From assembly GCF_014773395.1 (NCBI RefSeq), contig NZ_JACXAF010000017.1, positions 55,956 through 119,955 on the forward strand: a DNA stretch of 64,000 nucleotides, in the 5' to 3' direction. How positions within the stretch are numbered: position 1 is the first letter of the stretch; the number at the start of each line of letters is the position of its first letter. The translations under genes were made by a program, and so were the position numbers. Below, piece by piece: positions 16,947 through 26,090 of the stretch. Under the pieces are notes generated by a model that saw nothing but the letters and a program-made list of their open reading frames with translations, was not told the DNA's origin and did not search any database. This DNA is from Neiella litorisoli (GTDB lineage Bacteria > Pseudomonadota > Gammaproteobacteria > Enterobacterales > Neiellaceae).

Positions 16947-18242
16947 ATGAAATCGCTTCACTGGGCCATTGCCGCGCTACTGATCGTCACCATCGCTTTA
17001 TTACTTAGTTACGACAGTCTGATGAATAAGCAACTGGTGCTCAGTGCTGATAGCGGTCATGAACTTTACGCCGGCTCTGATCGCGACACCTACAATGGCA
17101 AATCAAGACATCACTTGAGTCGCGATGGCCGTCATTTAGAACTCAATTGCAGTTTGGATAACAGTGTTTATCAATATCCGTACTGCCAAATGAGTTTTCA
17201 GTTTGGCACTTCGATTTCTGGTGTCGATTTAACCAGCTACGATGATATTGTGATTAAGGCTGCCGTGGCCGGGCCTAACTCCAAGTTGCGGGTCTACCTA
17301 ATTGCTGCTGTAGAAAGTGATGCGGTCGAATCAGGCGAAGCGAACCGAAAATATCATGAAGTAGAATTCACTCCGGCGGAATTTGGCAATGAAGCTCGGA
17401 TCCCGCTCAACCTGTTTAAAACGTCGGCCTGGTGGCTCGACACCTACGGCAAAGACCTGTTCGACTCTAAGATTGAACTGAACAATGTCGTGACGATTCA
17501 AGTGAGTACGGGCTCAGATGCACCTGCTGGCGATTATCAGATATTGGTCGATGAATTGGTGTTTGAAGGCAAATTGCTACAACGCTCTAACTTATACTTG
17601 CTCATTATTTTGATGTGGGGATTGGCCTCAGTGCTGTTGATCATCGCCTACAGCCACATCACCAAGAAAAAGCTCTCGGCATCGCTGGAGAAAACCACCC
17701 AGTTACAACAAATTAATGAAGCCCTGCAGTTGCAATCAAAAACCTATCAACAGGCGTCCCAGCGTGACCCATTAACCGGCCTGTATAACCGCTCCGCACT
17801 GCGCGACCGAGCGCAAAACTGGGTGAATCGAGTGGTTGATCATGGCGATCGCTTATCGCTGGTGTTATTCGACATTGACCACTTTAAGGCGATCAATGAC
17901 AAACATGGCCACGACGTCGGTGATCAGGTGCTCATCCAATTGGCGCGTTACTGCGACGAACATATTCGGCATCAGGATCTGCTGGTTCGCTGGGGCGGGG
18001 AAGAGTTTGCGATTTTCTGCCCACAAACCGAGCTGCAATATGCCGAAATGATGGCCAACAAAATTCGCAACAGCATGCGTAGCGTTGACTGGCCGGAAGA
18101 TCTGAAAGTCACCGCTAGCTTTGGTGTCAGTGAATATTATGCCGGTGAACCCTTTACCGAGTTCGTCAATCGAGCCGACCAAGCACTGTACTTTTCCAAA
18201 CAGCATGGCCGCGATATGGTCTCAGTCACTGGCTTAGATTAG
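16947..18242 (+). CDS. Membrane diguanylate cyclase with periplasmic sugar-binding-like domain
   Basis: Makes c-di-GMP from two GTP. The 431-residue protein has an N-terminal transmembrane anchor (about 5-21), a periplasmic domain of about 180 residues, a second helix (about 216-238), a short coiled coil and a GGDEF domain. The active-site motif is GGEEF at about 350-354. The product-inhibition site RxxD is intact as RHQD. The periplasmic part, with its DDIVIKA strand and repeated beta pattern ending in ILVDELVFEG, looks like a jelly-roll (CIA30/galactose-binding-like) fold, so it may sense carbohydrate; that is inference. Confidence 0.9.
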   Translation: MKSLHWAIAALLIVTIALLLSYDSLMNKQLVLSADSGHELYAGSDRDTYNGKSRHHLSRDGRHLELNCSLDNSVYQYPYCQMSFQFGTSISGVDLTSYDDIVIKAAVAGPNSKLRVYLIAAVESDAVESGEANRKYHEVEFTPAEFGNEARIPLNLFKTSAWWLDTYGKDLFDSKIELNNVVTIQVSTGSDAPAGDYQILVDELVFEGKLLQRSNLYLLIILMWGLASVLLIIAYSHITKKKLSASLEKTTQLQQINEALQLQSKTYQQASQRDPLTGLYNRSALRDRAQNWVNRVVDHGDRLSLVLFDIDHFKAINDKHGHDVGDQVLIQLARYCDEHIRHQDLLVRWGGEEFAIFCPQTELQYAEMMANKIRNSMRSVDWPEDLKVTASFGVSEYYAGEPFTEFVNRADQALYFSKQHGRDMVSVTGLD

Positions 18243-18368
18243 CTTGGCGCTTGTGGCGCTAGAAATTGTGCTCTGCCCCGATAATTAGCAGTTAAATTTC
18301 AGCTGTTTGACCAGATAAGTCTACTATAAGCTTATGGACCTTTAATGAGGCACTAGGCTGATAGTAAC

Positions 18369-19721
18369 GTGTTGTTGAGGACGTACAAATTCCACCCGCT
18401 GTACTTCGCGCTATTGACGGTGGCGTACCTGTTTTTTTCTCACTCGGTAATTAACTTTATTAGCGACAGATTCGTTGATAAACAGGTACAACAAGTCAGA
18501 GAGGCGGTACAGCAGGAATTGGCGCTGGTTCGCTACAGCATTGAGGCGAATGTCTATCGCGATACCTATCTTGCCGATAGTTTTGCTTCGGTGGTGGCAC
18601 TCAACCCGCAGTTTGCCATGGACAACTGGGGCCTTGTTGCCGAGCAGTTTTTATCCAAAGCCAGCTTAGTCAGAAATATCGGTCTGGCACCAAACGACAT
18701 CATCTCTCACGTTTATCCCTTAGCTGGCAATGAAAAAGCCATTGGCTTAGATTTTCGTACGGTGCCCGAACAATACAAAACCGTGCAGCTAGCAAGGCAA
18801 AACAAGAAAGTCCATATCGCGGGACCAATTCAGCTGGTCCAAGGCGGCGTGGGGCTGATCGCAAGATACCCCATATTTACTGATATTCCTCACAACACCG
18901 ATTATTGGGGTGGCCTGAGTGTGGTGATGAATTACGACCAACTTATCAAAGAATCCAACCTGCTTGGCCTGAAAGGGGCGAAAATTGCCTTAACCACCGA
19001 TCACAACAATCAATTAATCGAAGGCACTCAAGGCGTCTTGACTGACTATGATGTCAGCTACCCGATCTACTTGCCCAATGGCAACTGGACACTGTTTGCC
19101 CGCTATACCGATGTTAACCAAATTGACAGCGTCAACCGCTTTAAAATGCTGTTCAGCGGCCTTGGCTGGGTAACATTCGGCCTGTTTTATATCCTTATTT
19201 TATTTCTCATCAACAATTACTTAAGGGTTCACAAACAGTCGTTGCATGATGAATTAACGCAGTTGCCCAATCGACGATATTTATTCAATGAGTTAAACCG
19301 AATGATGTCAGGTAAGCGCGACATGATTCAATTTACGGTGCTAAACATCGATTTAAATAAGTTTAAGGTGATTAACGATTCACTGGGCCACCAAGCCGGC
19401 GACAAAGTCCTGAAGCATGTCGCGACTTTACTAACCGGTTGTTTACGCTCGTCTGATTTTGTTTCTAGAGTGGGCGGGGATGAGTTCGTGGTGGTATTAC
19501 AGCGTTCAACAACGCCTGATGATGTGGCCCAGATCGTCGACAATATTCACGCCAAAGCGAAACAACATGTGCTCGATTGGAAGGGTCATAAAATATCGAT
19601 TTCACTGAGCATTGGCTATTGCAGTTATGTTGGCAAAACCGACCCGTCAGCAATTAATGAAATTTTGTCGCAGGCCGATCGGCTGATGTACCAAGATAAA
19701 CGCGCCGACGGCGAACAATGA
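18369..19721 (+). CDS. CHASE-domain diguanylate cyclase
   Basis: A 450-residue inner-membrane protein: one N-terminal helix (about 12-30), a periplasmic CHASE-type ligand domain of about 220 residues, a second helix (about 258-282) and a C-terminal GGDEF domain. The catalytic motif is a canonical GGDEF at about 369-373, preceded by the inhibitory site RSSD. The domain opens with HDELTQLPNRRYLFNEL. The start is a GTG (18369) with no strong ribosome site; a TTG follows directly. It is separated from the first cyclase gene by 126 bp and may have its own promoter. Confidence 0.9.
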   Translation: MLLRTYKFHPLYFALLTVAYLFFSHSVINFISDRFVDKQVQQVREAVQQELALVRYSIEANVYRDTYLADSFASVVALNPQFAMDNWGLVAEQFLSKASLVRNIGLAPNDIISHVYPLAGNEKAIGLDFRTVPEQYKTVQLARQNKKVHIAGPIQLVQGGVGLIARYPIFTDIPHNTDYWGGLSVVMNYDQLIKESNLLGLKGAKIALTTDHNNQLIEGTQGVLTDYDVSYPIYLPNGNWTLFARYTDVNQIDSVNRFKMLFSGLGWVTFGLFYILILFLINNYLRVHKQSLHDELTQLPNRRYLFNELNRMMSGKRDMIQFTVLNIDLNKFKVINDSLGHQAGDKVLKHVATLLTGCLRSSDFVSRVGGDEFVVVLQRSTTPDDVAQIVDNIHAKAKQHVLDWKGHKISISLSIGYCSYVGKTDPSAINEILSQADRLMYQDKRADGEQ

Positions 19722-19825
19722 CGCTTACCCTCTACGCTTATCTTCAAAGAACAACCACACCAGCAACCGAGTTAAACCATGGCGCGAAACAGAACTGCCC
19801 GCGCCAAGCCGCTTCATCCTAGCAT

Positions 19826-20584
19826 TTAGGCTTTGGCGTTAAAGGTCACTTGATATTCACCTAAGCCATCATATGTAATGGTGGTTGGCTGATCGAAGTC
19901 GACTTCGACAATCCCAGCATAAGAGCCGGTAATAATGGCTTCGCCTGCCTTAAATGACTGGCCACGTTTGGTCATGAAATTAATGAACCAAGACAATGGA
20001 GCCTGCGGCAGTTGATTCGGGTGCTTACCAGCAAACGACTGCACTTCATTTGGTTGCTTAACCGTCAAATCAATCTCACCGGCAGCATAAGCTTTAGCTT
20101 TGTCAACTTCTGGGCCAATAAATAGGCCTTGGTTGACCAAGCAATCCGCCAAGCGTTCAATAAAGCTGGCATCACAATCGTCAGCAAAACGTGCTTGCAT
20201 CAATTCCAGCGCCATATGACAAGAGCCAATCGCCGCATCAATTTGCTCGTCACTGTAGCCTTCCTCAGTTGCCGGTAAGTCTTGCTGCAACACAAAGGCA
20301 ATCTCTGGCTCAATCCGAGCCTTGCCATTGTCAGCAAACAGCTCAACCACATCGCCGCGCTGTACGGTATCGGCAAAAATAGGAGCGGCAACAATCTGTC
20401 CTTCCGCTGGTGGCAACAAACACTTCCAGCCTGCTGCTGGTTTCACGGCGAGCATTGCTTGATGAATCGCCAGCGCCTCATCAATAGATTGCGGTTGTTG
20501 GTCTGCGGCGACACGGCCAGCTTTGGTTCCAGCTGCTCGACGCGCAAGCAACTCCTGCGCAGCGAGTTCAACATTCAGTGTCAT
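19826..20584 (-). CDS. 2-keto-4-pentenoate hydratase/FAH-family protein
   Basis: A 252-residue protein of the fumarylacetoacetate hydrolase fold, MhpD-like branch. Metal ligands are suggested by IEPEIAFVL (E-x-E at about residues 91-93) and the later conserved lysine/glycine segment ITGSYAGIVEV. Members hydrate 2-hydroxypenta-2,4-dienoates or decarboxylate oxo-acids with Mg2+. No aromatic-degradation genes lie nearby, so the physiological substrate is unclear. The ATG start at 20584 follows AAGGATAAAGTA. Confidence 0.82.
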   Translation of the reverse strand: MTLNVELAAQELLARRAAGTKAGRVAADQQPQSIDEALAIHQAMLAVKPAAGWKCLLPPAEGQIVAAPIFADTVQRGDVVELFADNGKARIEPEIAFVLQQDLPATEEGYSDEQIDAAIGSCHMALELMQARFADDCDASFIERLADCLVNQGLFIGPEVDKAKAYAAGEIDLTVKQPNEVQSFAGKHPNQLPQAPLSWFINFMTKRGQSFKAGEAIITGSYAGIVEVDFDQPTTITYDGLGEYQVTFNAKA

Positions 20585-20791
20585 TACTTTATCCTTTGAT
20601 TGTTAACAAATTGGCCAAAAGCATACTCCTCTGCTCTCCACCATGAAAGGTGTTTAAATCAATCCTTACGCTGAATCACATGATCCACATATCTGAGCTT
20701 GGTTGATCCCAGACATTGCGCGCTAATGGATTGAAACCGGCGGCTACGCTCGTCTATGCTAGAGGGCCACACAAGGATCGAGTATTTCGCT

Positions 20792-21727
20792 ATGTTGGTC
20801 AGCACCGCTATTCGCAAACTATTTAACGTCGTCACCATTGCCTTTTGTTTGGCCATCAGCCAAGTGGCAATTGCCAGCAATGGCGCATCGCCTGCTTTGT
20901 ATCTGGCAGAAAAAGGGGCCACCAGAATTTACCTGCTCGGCAGTATTCATGCGGGACGCGAAGACTTTTATCCATTGGCGCCCCATATTCAGCAGGCATT
21001 TCAAGACGCCGACGAATTACTGCTCGAACTAACCCCCGACCAAATGACGCCACAACATCTGCAAGCCGCGATGATGAAATATGGCGTACTCGGCAGCCCT
21101 AAGCCGCTGCAAGAGCGGATGTCAGCGCCAACCTACGAACAAATCAAAGCGGTCATTGCTGATGTCGGCTTGCCAGCGCATCAGCTTATTTTTATGCGCG
21201 ATTGGGCCATCTTAATTCAGCTCACGGTAGCCACCGTTCAGCAAATGGGGCTAGCAGCCGATCAAGGCGTGGATCAGCACTTCTCGGCATTGGCGCTCAA
21301 ATCGGGCAAACCGATGCGAGGTCTGGAAACCTTGGAGCAGCAATTCGAACTTCTTGCATCGATGGATGAGCTGGGCGCCGAATTGCTCTACAAAGATTTT
21401 GCCAACGAGCTGCAATACGCCAAAAACTGGCTGCAAGCGGTCGAAGCAGCCTGGCGCAACGGCGATGGCAAACGGTTAAATGCACTCTACACCGAATATG
21501 ATCAGCGCCAACAGCAAGCAGAGTTCATGAGCCGCTTAAATCGTGATCGCAACAAAAATTGGCGCGATCAACTTATCCTATTGCCGCCGGGTAAAACCTA
21601 TATGATGGTGGTTGGCGATATGCACATTCATGCCGATGACAGCGTACTGGATTTCCTCAAACAATCGGAGTTCAAGATCCAGCCGATTTACCATGTGCCA
21701 GCGATGGAGCGAACCGCAGCGCGCTAA
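20792..21727 (+). CDS. TraB/GumN-family secreted protein
   Basis: A 311-residue protein with a signal peptide (hydrophobic stretch about 8-26) and a TraB/GumN domain. The family's markers are YLLGSIHAG early in the mature part, ELTPDQ, a central GVDQHF and the C-terminal VVGDMHIHADDSV. The two GxxH motifs resemble the Tiki/TraB metalloprotease site, so a metal-dependent activity is likely, though untested in most bacterial members. The start at 20792 follows AAGGATCGAG. It ends 46 bp before smrA in the same direction. Confidence 0.88.
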   Translation: MLVSTAIRKLFNVVTIAFCLAISQVAIASNGASPALYLAEKGATRIYLLGSIHAGREDFYPLAPHIQQAFQDADELLLELTPDQMTPQHLQAAMMKYGVLGSPKPLQERMSAPTYEQIKAVIADVGLPAHQLIFMRDWAILIQLTVATVQQMGLAADQGVDQHFSALALKSGKPMRGLETLEQQFELLASMDELGAELLYKDFANELQYAKNWLQAVEAAWRNGDGKRLNALYTEYDQRQQQAEFMSRLNRDRNKNWRDQLILLPPGKTYMMVVGDMHIHADDSVLDFLKQSEFKIQPIYHVPAMERTAAR

Positions 21728-21773
21728 GGCACGTAATGAATTCTATAACCCGTGTTCTAGGATCAAGTTTGCG

Positions 21774-22349
21774 ATGAAAGAAGAGCCACACTTTGCTGAC
21801 TTTTTGGATGGTGTAAAGCCCTTAGCGGCAGCCGACACCATTCCTGAACATCACCGCCAAATGGCCCGCCAACAAGCATTGGCGCGGCAACAGGCGGCTA
21901 TGGCAAACACCGAGCATGAGCAAAATCCGCTGAGCGATGAACAGGCGATTGAGCTGGTCGACCCGCTCGATATGCTGGAGTTTCAGCGCCCAGGCATGCA
22001 ACACGGGGTATTAAAAAAGCTACGCCTAGGTCATTACCAAAGCCATATGAAGCTGGATCTACATCGACATACGGTAGCCGAAGCACGTCAGGCGGTTGTT
22101 GCTTTTATCGACAAATGCCAACAGCAGCAAGTGCGCTCCGCCATTATCATTCACGGCCTTGGTCTAAAGAGTCAGCCACCCGCCAAACTTAAAAGCTGTG
22201 TCAATCAGTGGTTGCGGCAGTTACCACAAGTCATGGCTTTTCATTCCTGCCAAAAAGCGGATGGAGGACTGGGCGCGGTCTACATCCTATTGCGTAAAAG
22301 CGAGGCGGCGAAACAACAAAACCGTGAGCGCTTCCAACAGCGCCGCTAA
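21774..22349 (+). CDS. smrA: Smr-domain DNA endonuclease SmrA
   Basis: A 191-residue protein with a C-terminal Smr domain as in MutS2. The motif LDLHRHTVAEARQAV (the family's LDLHG-x-x-x-x-EA) lies at about residue 100, followed by IIHGLGLKS (the H-G-x-G motif). The end is basic. The N-terminal 90 residues are the Smr-protein leader common in gammaproteobacteria. These proteins nick DNA. The frame stays open for 54 codons upstream within traB, but ATG 21774 has AGGATC upstream and fits the family length. Confidence 0.9.
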   Translation: MKEEPHFADFLDGVKPLAAADTIPEHHRQMARQQALARQQAAMANTEHEQNPLSDEQAIELVDPLDMLEFQRPGMQHGVLKKLRLGHYQSHMKLDLHRHTVAEARQAVVAFIDKCQQQQVRSAIIIHGLGLKSQPPAKLKSCVNQWLRQLPQVMAFHSCQKADGGLGAVYILLRKSEAAKQQNRERFQQRR

Positions 22350-22504
22350 GTGGCAGTTAGCGCATTTTTTCGCTCAAGTTTCAAAGCCGGTCACACCATT
22401 TGCCAAACAACTGAGACTCAAACTACTGGGATAAATAGTGCCGGTAAGGAATAATGAGTCCAGAAAGCAACATATCATCCCGCAGTTTCCATAGGCAGTA
22501 GCTA

Positions 22505-23614
22505 ATGACATACGCTGAAATCACAGGTTGGGGCAAATGCCTGCCACCAGCCGTCTTGAGTAACGCCGATCTAAGCACTTTTCTCGACACCTCAGATGAA
22601 TGGATCACCAGTCGTACCGGAATCCAACAGCGTCGCATCGCTCATGTCGATACTAGCGATCTGGCAACGGTCGCCGCTCAGCACGCCATGGCTGCGGCAG
22701 GCTTGGAAGCCAACGATATTGATATGGTGATCCTCGCCACGGCGAGCCCTGATACCTTGATCCCATCAGCCGCAGCTAAGGTCGCCAAAAACCTGAAGAT
22801 GAAACAGCCGGCGGTACTCGATATCAACGCCGCTTGTACCGGCTTCCTCTATGCGCTTCATGTCGCCACTGGCTTGGTCAAAGCGGGGATGAACAACAAT
22901 GTGCTGGTGATTGGCGCCGAGCGCTTGACCCACTACCTTGACTGGTCGAAACGCGACAGCTGCGTGCTCTTTGGCGATGGCGCCGGCGCCGTGGTGGTGT
23001 CTGCCAGCGAACAACCGGCAGGGCTGTTATCGTCGACGCTCGGCAGCGACACCGAAGCACGAGAGATCTTATATATTTCCGACTATGGCACCAGTGCCGA
23101 TCGCTTTGCCCAACCTGCTGGCATCTACGATTTGAATTTTGTTGGCCCGGAAATTTTTAAACGGGCGGTGACCGGCATGGGTGCTGCGGTCAGCCAAGTC
23201 ATGTCTTCAGCTGGACTAGCTAAGGAAGATGTCGACTTCGTGCTGCCTCATCAGGCCAACTTACGCATTATTGAATCGCTGGCGAAGCGTTTGGGAGCCA
23301 GTGAAGAACAAGTGCTGATTAACATCCAAAATTACGGCAACACCTCGGCGGCAACCATTCCAATCGCCCTGTGCGAAGCGCTGGAGGCTGGCCGCATCAA
23401 ACCACAGGACAACATCATGACCGCCGCATTCGGTGCCGGTCTAACCTGGGGCGCGGGCTACATCAAATGGGGGCAGCGGATCACGCCGCTGCAACAGAGT
23501 GATGCGGCGCTACCGCCCTGCGATAAAACCGCGCTGGAGTTGTTAAGCCCTGCGATTGAACAATGCCGCGAGCATGGTCGCGGCACCATGTTGCCAATTG
23601 ATACTGCTAATTGA
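22505..23614 (+). CDS. 3-oxoacyl-ACP synthase III-like protein
   Basis: A 369-residue FabH/KASIII-type thiolase-fold enzyme. The catalytic triad is complete: Cys in NAACTGFLYAL (about 112), His in PHQAN (about 253) and Asn in NYGNTSAA (about 283). Such enzymes condense acyl-CoA with malonyl-ACP or make related beta-ketoacyl products. The chain runs about 40 residues past the usual end of the domain (which closes near GAGYIKWG), with a Pro/Cys-containing tail. No fatty-acid genes are adjacent, so it is likely not the housekeeping fabH. Confidence 0.85.
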   Translation: MTYAEITGWGKCLPPAVLSNADLSTFLDTSDEWITSRTGIQQRRIAHVDTSDLATVAAQHAMAAAGLEANDIDMVILATASPDTLIPSAAAKVAKNLKMKQPAVLDINAACTGFLYALHVATGLVKAGMNNNVLVIGAERLTHYLDWSKRDSCVLFGDGAGAVVVSASEQPAGLLSSTLGSDTEAREILYISDYGTSADRFAQPAGIYDLNFVGPEIFKRAVTGMGAAVSQVMSSAGLAKEDVDFVLPHQANLRIIESLAKRLGASEEQVLINIQNYGNTSAATIPIALCEALEAGRIKPQDNIMTAAFGAGLTWGAGYIKWGQRITPLQQSDAALPPCDKTALELLSPAIEQCREHGRGTMLPIDTAN

Positions 23615-23625
23615 TGTTGCCAACG

Positions 23626-23651
23626 AATACCGAGGACGCTGCCTCGGTATT
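23626..23651. terminator. Hairpin between convergent genes, possible bidirectional terminator
   Basis: A perfect 10-bp stem, AATACCGAGG / CCTCGGTATT, with a 6-nt loop lies between the KASIII-like gene and metE. There is no long T-run on either side, so the terminator role rests on position and stem strength. Confidence 0.55.
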
Positions 23652-23662
23652 AGATCCGGCGG

Positions 23663-25954
23663 TTACGCCGTAGCCAGTTCAGCTCGGCTTTGTTTCGCCG
23701 CCGCGACCATATTGGCCAGCGCCGCTTCGGTTTCTGGCCAGCCACGAGTTTTCAAGCCACAATCCGGATTAACCCAAATCTGCGCCGTTGGGAAGATTTG
23801 CTTGGCCCGTTGCAGATCGGCGGCCATCACTGCCACTTCTGGGACATTCGGCGAATGGATATCGTACAAGCCCAAGCCAATTGCATTGGGATAGTTAAAG
23901 TCGATAAAACTATTCAGCAGGGTCATGTCCGAGCGCGATGCTTCGATGGAAATCACATCGGCATCGAGCGCAGCAATCGATTCAATCACATCATCAAATT
24001 CGCAGTAGCACATGTGCGTGTGGATCTGGGTACTATCGGCAACGCCGTTGGCACTGAGGCGAAACGCATCAACCGCCCATTGCAAATAATCTTGCTGATC
24101 CTGCTGTCGCAGTGGCAAACCTTCTCGCAACGCAGGCTCGTCAATTTGAATAATCTGAATACCTGCACGCTCCAGATCCGCCACTTCATCCCGCACTGCT
24201 AACGCCAACTGTTGTGCCACATCGCTGCGCGGTAAATCTGAGCGAATAAAGCTCCAATTGAGCAAGGTTACCGGCCCTGTCAGCATTCCCTTCACTGGCT
24301 TGTCGGTCAACGACTGGGCATATTGGCTCCAGCGAACCGTCATCGCTTGCGCTCTGGCGACATCGCCGTAAACCAGTGGCGGTTTCACACAACGCGAACC
24401 ATAACTCTGAACCCAACCATATTGACTCACGGCCACACCCTGCAAATGCTCTCCGAAGTACTCGACCATGTCATTGCGCTCTGGCTCACCATGCACTAAC
24501 ACGTCCAAATCCAACTGCTGCTGTCGCTTAATGACATCGGCAATTTCCGCTTCGATAAAGCTGTCGTATTCGGCCTGCGATAATGTTCCGGCTTTCAGTG
24601 CCGCCCGATTCTGCCGGATCGCTGCAGTTTGCGGGAACGAACCAATGGTCGTGGTTGGCAATGGCGGTAACTGCAAAGCGCTGGCCTGAATTTGCTGACG
24701 CTGGGCAAATTGGCTTTGCCGCTCATGATGTTCGGGCAACACTGAATGACAGCGCTGGCGGACTGCCAGATTGACCACTCGACTCGAATGAGCCCGCTGG
24801 CGCTGGACCTGATCAGAGTCAGTAAATAGCGCTCGGTCGGTGAATGACTGACAACCATTCAAGGCCCGAGTCAGAGCGACCACTTCACTTAGTTTTTGTC
24901 GAGCAAACGCCAGCCAACCGCGTAATTCATCATCGAGTTGCAGCTCAACATCGCTATCAACCGGCACATGTAGCAGCGAGCAAGATGGCGCAATCCACAG
25001 CTTATCGCCACGTTGCTCATGCAACGGACTCAATGTGGTCAGCAAACTCGACAGGTCGGCACGCCAAACGTTGCGGCCATCGATGACGCCAATCGACAGC
25101 ACCTTATCCGCAGGCCATTGGATTGCCACTTGCTGTACTTCATCGGCAGCGCGGACGGCATCAATGTGCAGACCATCGACTCCGGTTTGCTGCAACCAAG
25201 TCAGCTTATCTGCCAAGCCTCCAAAATAGTTGGCCAACAAAATGTTGCCAGCAACGAGGTCACTCAGGTACTGATAGCTTTCGACCAGCGCTGCTAACCA
25301 AGACGGCGGTAAATCCAGCGACAACACCGGCTCATCAAACTGGATCCAATCACATTGACGCTCATTCAACTGCTCCACAAGCTGACCGTATGCCTGTAAC
25401 AACCGAGGTAGCAGCTCGAGCCTATCAAACTCCTGCCCTGCACATTTGCTGAGCCACAGAAAACTAATCGGCCCAACAATCACCGGCTTGGCGGAAAACC
25501 CTTGTGAGCGCGCTTCATCGACTTGCGCCACCAGCGGCGATAACTGCAACTCGAACGATTGCTCGCGCTCCAGCTCAGGCACCAAATAGTGATAGTTGGT
25601 ATCAAACCACTTGGTCATTTCCAACGCCGCTGAATTTCCGCCACAGCAGGCCGACGCGCCGCGAGCCATGGCAAATAACTGGGTCAGCGGCTCATCAATA
25701 GATGCATGTCGAGCAGGTACCGCGCCAAAGGTCTGAGCCAGCTGTAAGACATGGTCGTACCAAGCAAAATCGCCAACGGGTACAAAATCCAAACCCGCTT
25801 GTTGCTGCCACTGCCAATGCTGAGTACGCAATGCCGCACCAGTTTGCTGCAGCTCTGTTGATGAAATATCGCCGCGCCAAAACCCTTCGAGCGCCTGTTT
25901 TAGTTGGCGCTGTGCGCCGATCCGTGGAAAGCCAAGATTGTGTGCCAATGCCAT
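23663..25954 (-). CDS. metE: Cobalamin-independent methionine synthase MetE
   Basis: Transfers a methyl group from 5-methyltetrahydropteroyl-triglutamate to homocysteine. The 763-residue length fits the family. The N-terminus HNLGFPRIGAQRQLK is typical. The zinc ligands are visible in the C-terminal barrel: THMCYCEF (His and Cys), a downstream Glu in the SIEASRSDM segment, and Cys in NPDCGLKTR. The ATG at 25954 is preferred over a TTG four codons earlier. It is divergent from metR, with two MetR-like half-palindromes in between, the classic arrangement for homocysteine-responsive control. Confidence 0.97.
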   Translation of the reverse strand: MALAHNLGFPRIGAQRQLKQALEGFWRGDISSTELQQTGAALRTQHWQWQQQAGLDFVPVGDFAWYDHVLQLAQTFGAVPARHASIDEPLTQLFAMARGASACCGGNSAALEMTKWFDTNYHYLVPELEREQSFELQLSPLVAQVDEARSQGFSAKPVIVGPISFLWLSKCAGQEFDRLELLPRLLQAYGQLVEQLNERQCDWIQFDEPVLSLDLPPSWLAALVESYQYLSDLVAGNILLANYFGGLADKLTWLQQTGVDGLHIDAVRAADEVQQVAIQWPADKVLSIGVIDGRNVWRADLSSLLTTLSPLHEQRGDKLWIAPSCSLLHVPVDSDVELQLDDELRGWLAFARQKLSEVVALTRALNGCQSFTDRALFTDSDQVQRQRAHSSRVVNLAVRQRCHSVLPEHHERQSQFAQRQQIQASALQLPPLPTTTIGSFPQTAAIRQNRAALKAGTLSQAEYDSFIEAEIADVIKRQQQLDLDVLVHGEPERNDMVEYFGEHLQGVAVSQYGWVQSYGSRCVKPPLVYGDVARAQAMTVRWSQYAQSLTDKPVKGMLTGPVTLLNWSFIRSDLPRSDVAQQLALAVRDEVADLERAGIQIIQIDEPALREGLPLRQQDQQDYLQWAVDAFRLSANGVADSTQIHTHMCYCEFDDVIESIAALDADVISIEASRSDMTLLNSFIDFNYPNAIGLGLYDIHSPNVPEVAVMAADLQRAKQIFPTAQIWVNPDCGLKTRGWPETEAALANMVAAAKQSRAELATA

Positions 25955-26013
25955 GATGAACCCCAATTCAATTTAGACGTTTAGATGGCTAAAGTTTGAC
26001 TAATGGCTCATCA

Positions 26014-26026
26014 TGAAGCAATCTCA
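26014..26026. promoter_or_regulatory. Candidate MetR site 1
   Basis: TGAAGCAATCTCA matches the MetR consensus TGAA-N5-TTCA at all but one base, in the metE-metR intergenic region. Confidence 0.4.
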
Positions 26027-26044
26027 TGTTTTTCACGTTTAAAA

Positions 26045-26057
26045 TGAATTTTTCGCA
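26045..26057. promoter_or_regulatory. Candidate MetR site 2
   Basis: TGAATTTTTCGCA matches one half of the MetR consensus and part of the other. It lies 31 bp from site 1, about three helical turns, as expected for cooperative sites. Confidence 0.35.
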
Positions 26058-26090
26058 AGTTACTTCACTATTCAAGAGTTGATGCCGTCG

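Noticed and set aside
19781..19806. Inverted repeat TGGCGCG / CGCGCCA between the second cyclase and the hydratase gene
   Set aside because: The stem is only 7 bp with a long loop and no T-run; too weak to call a terminator.
25955..26090. A riboswitch (SAM or cobalamin) in front of metE
   Set aside because: The gap is only about 136 bp, is shared with metR and shows MetR-like sites; I see no conserved riboswitch core.
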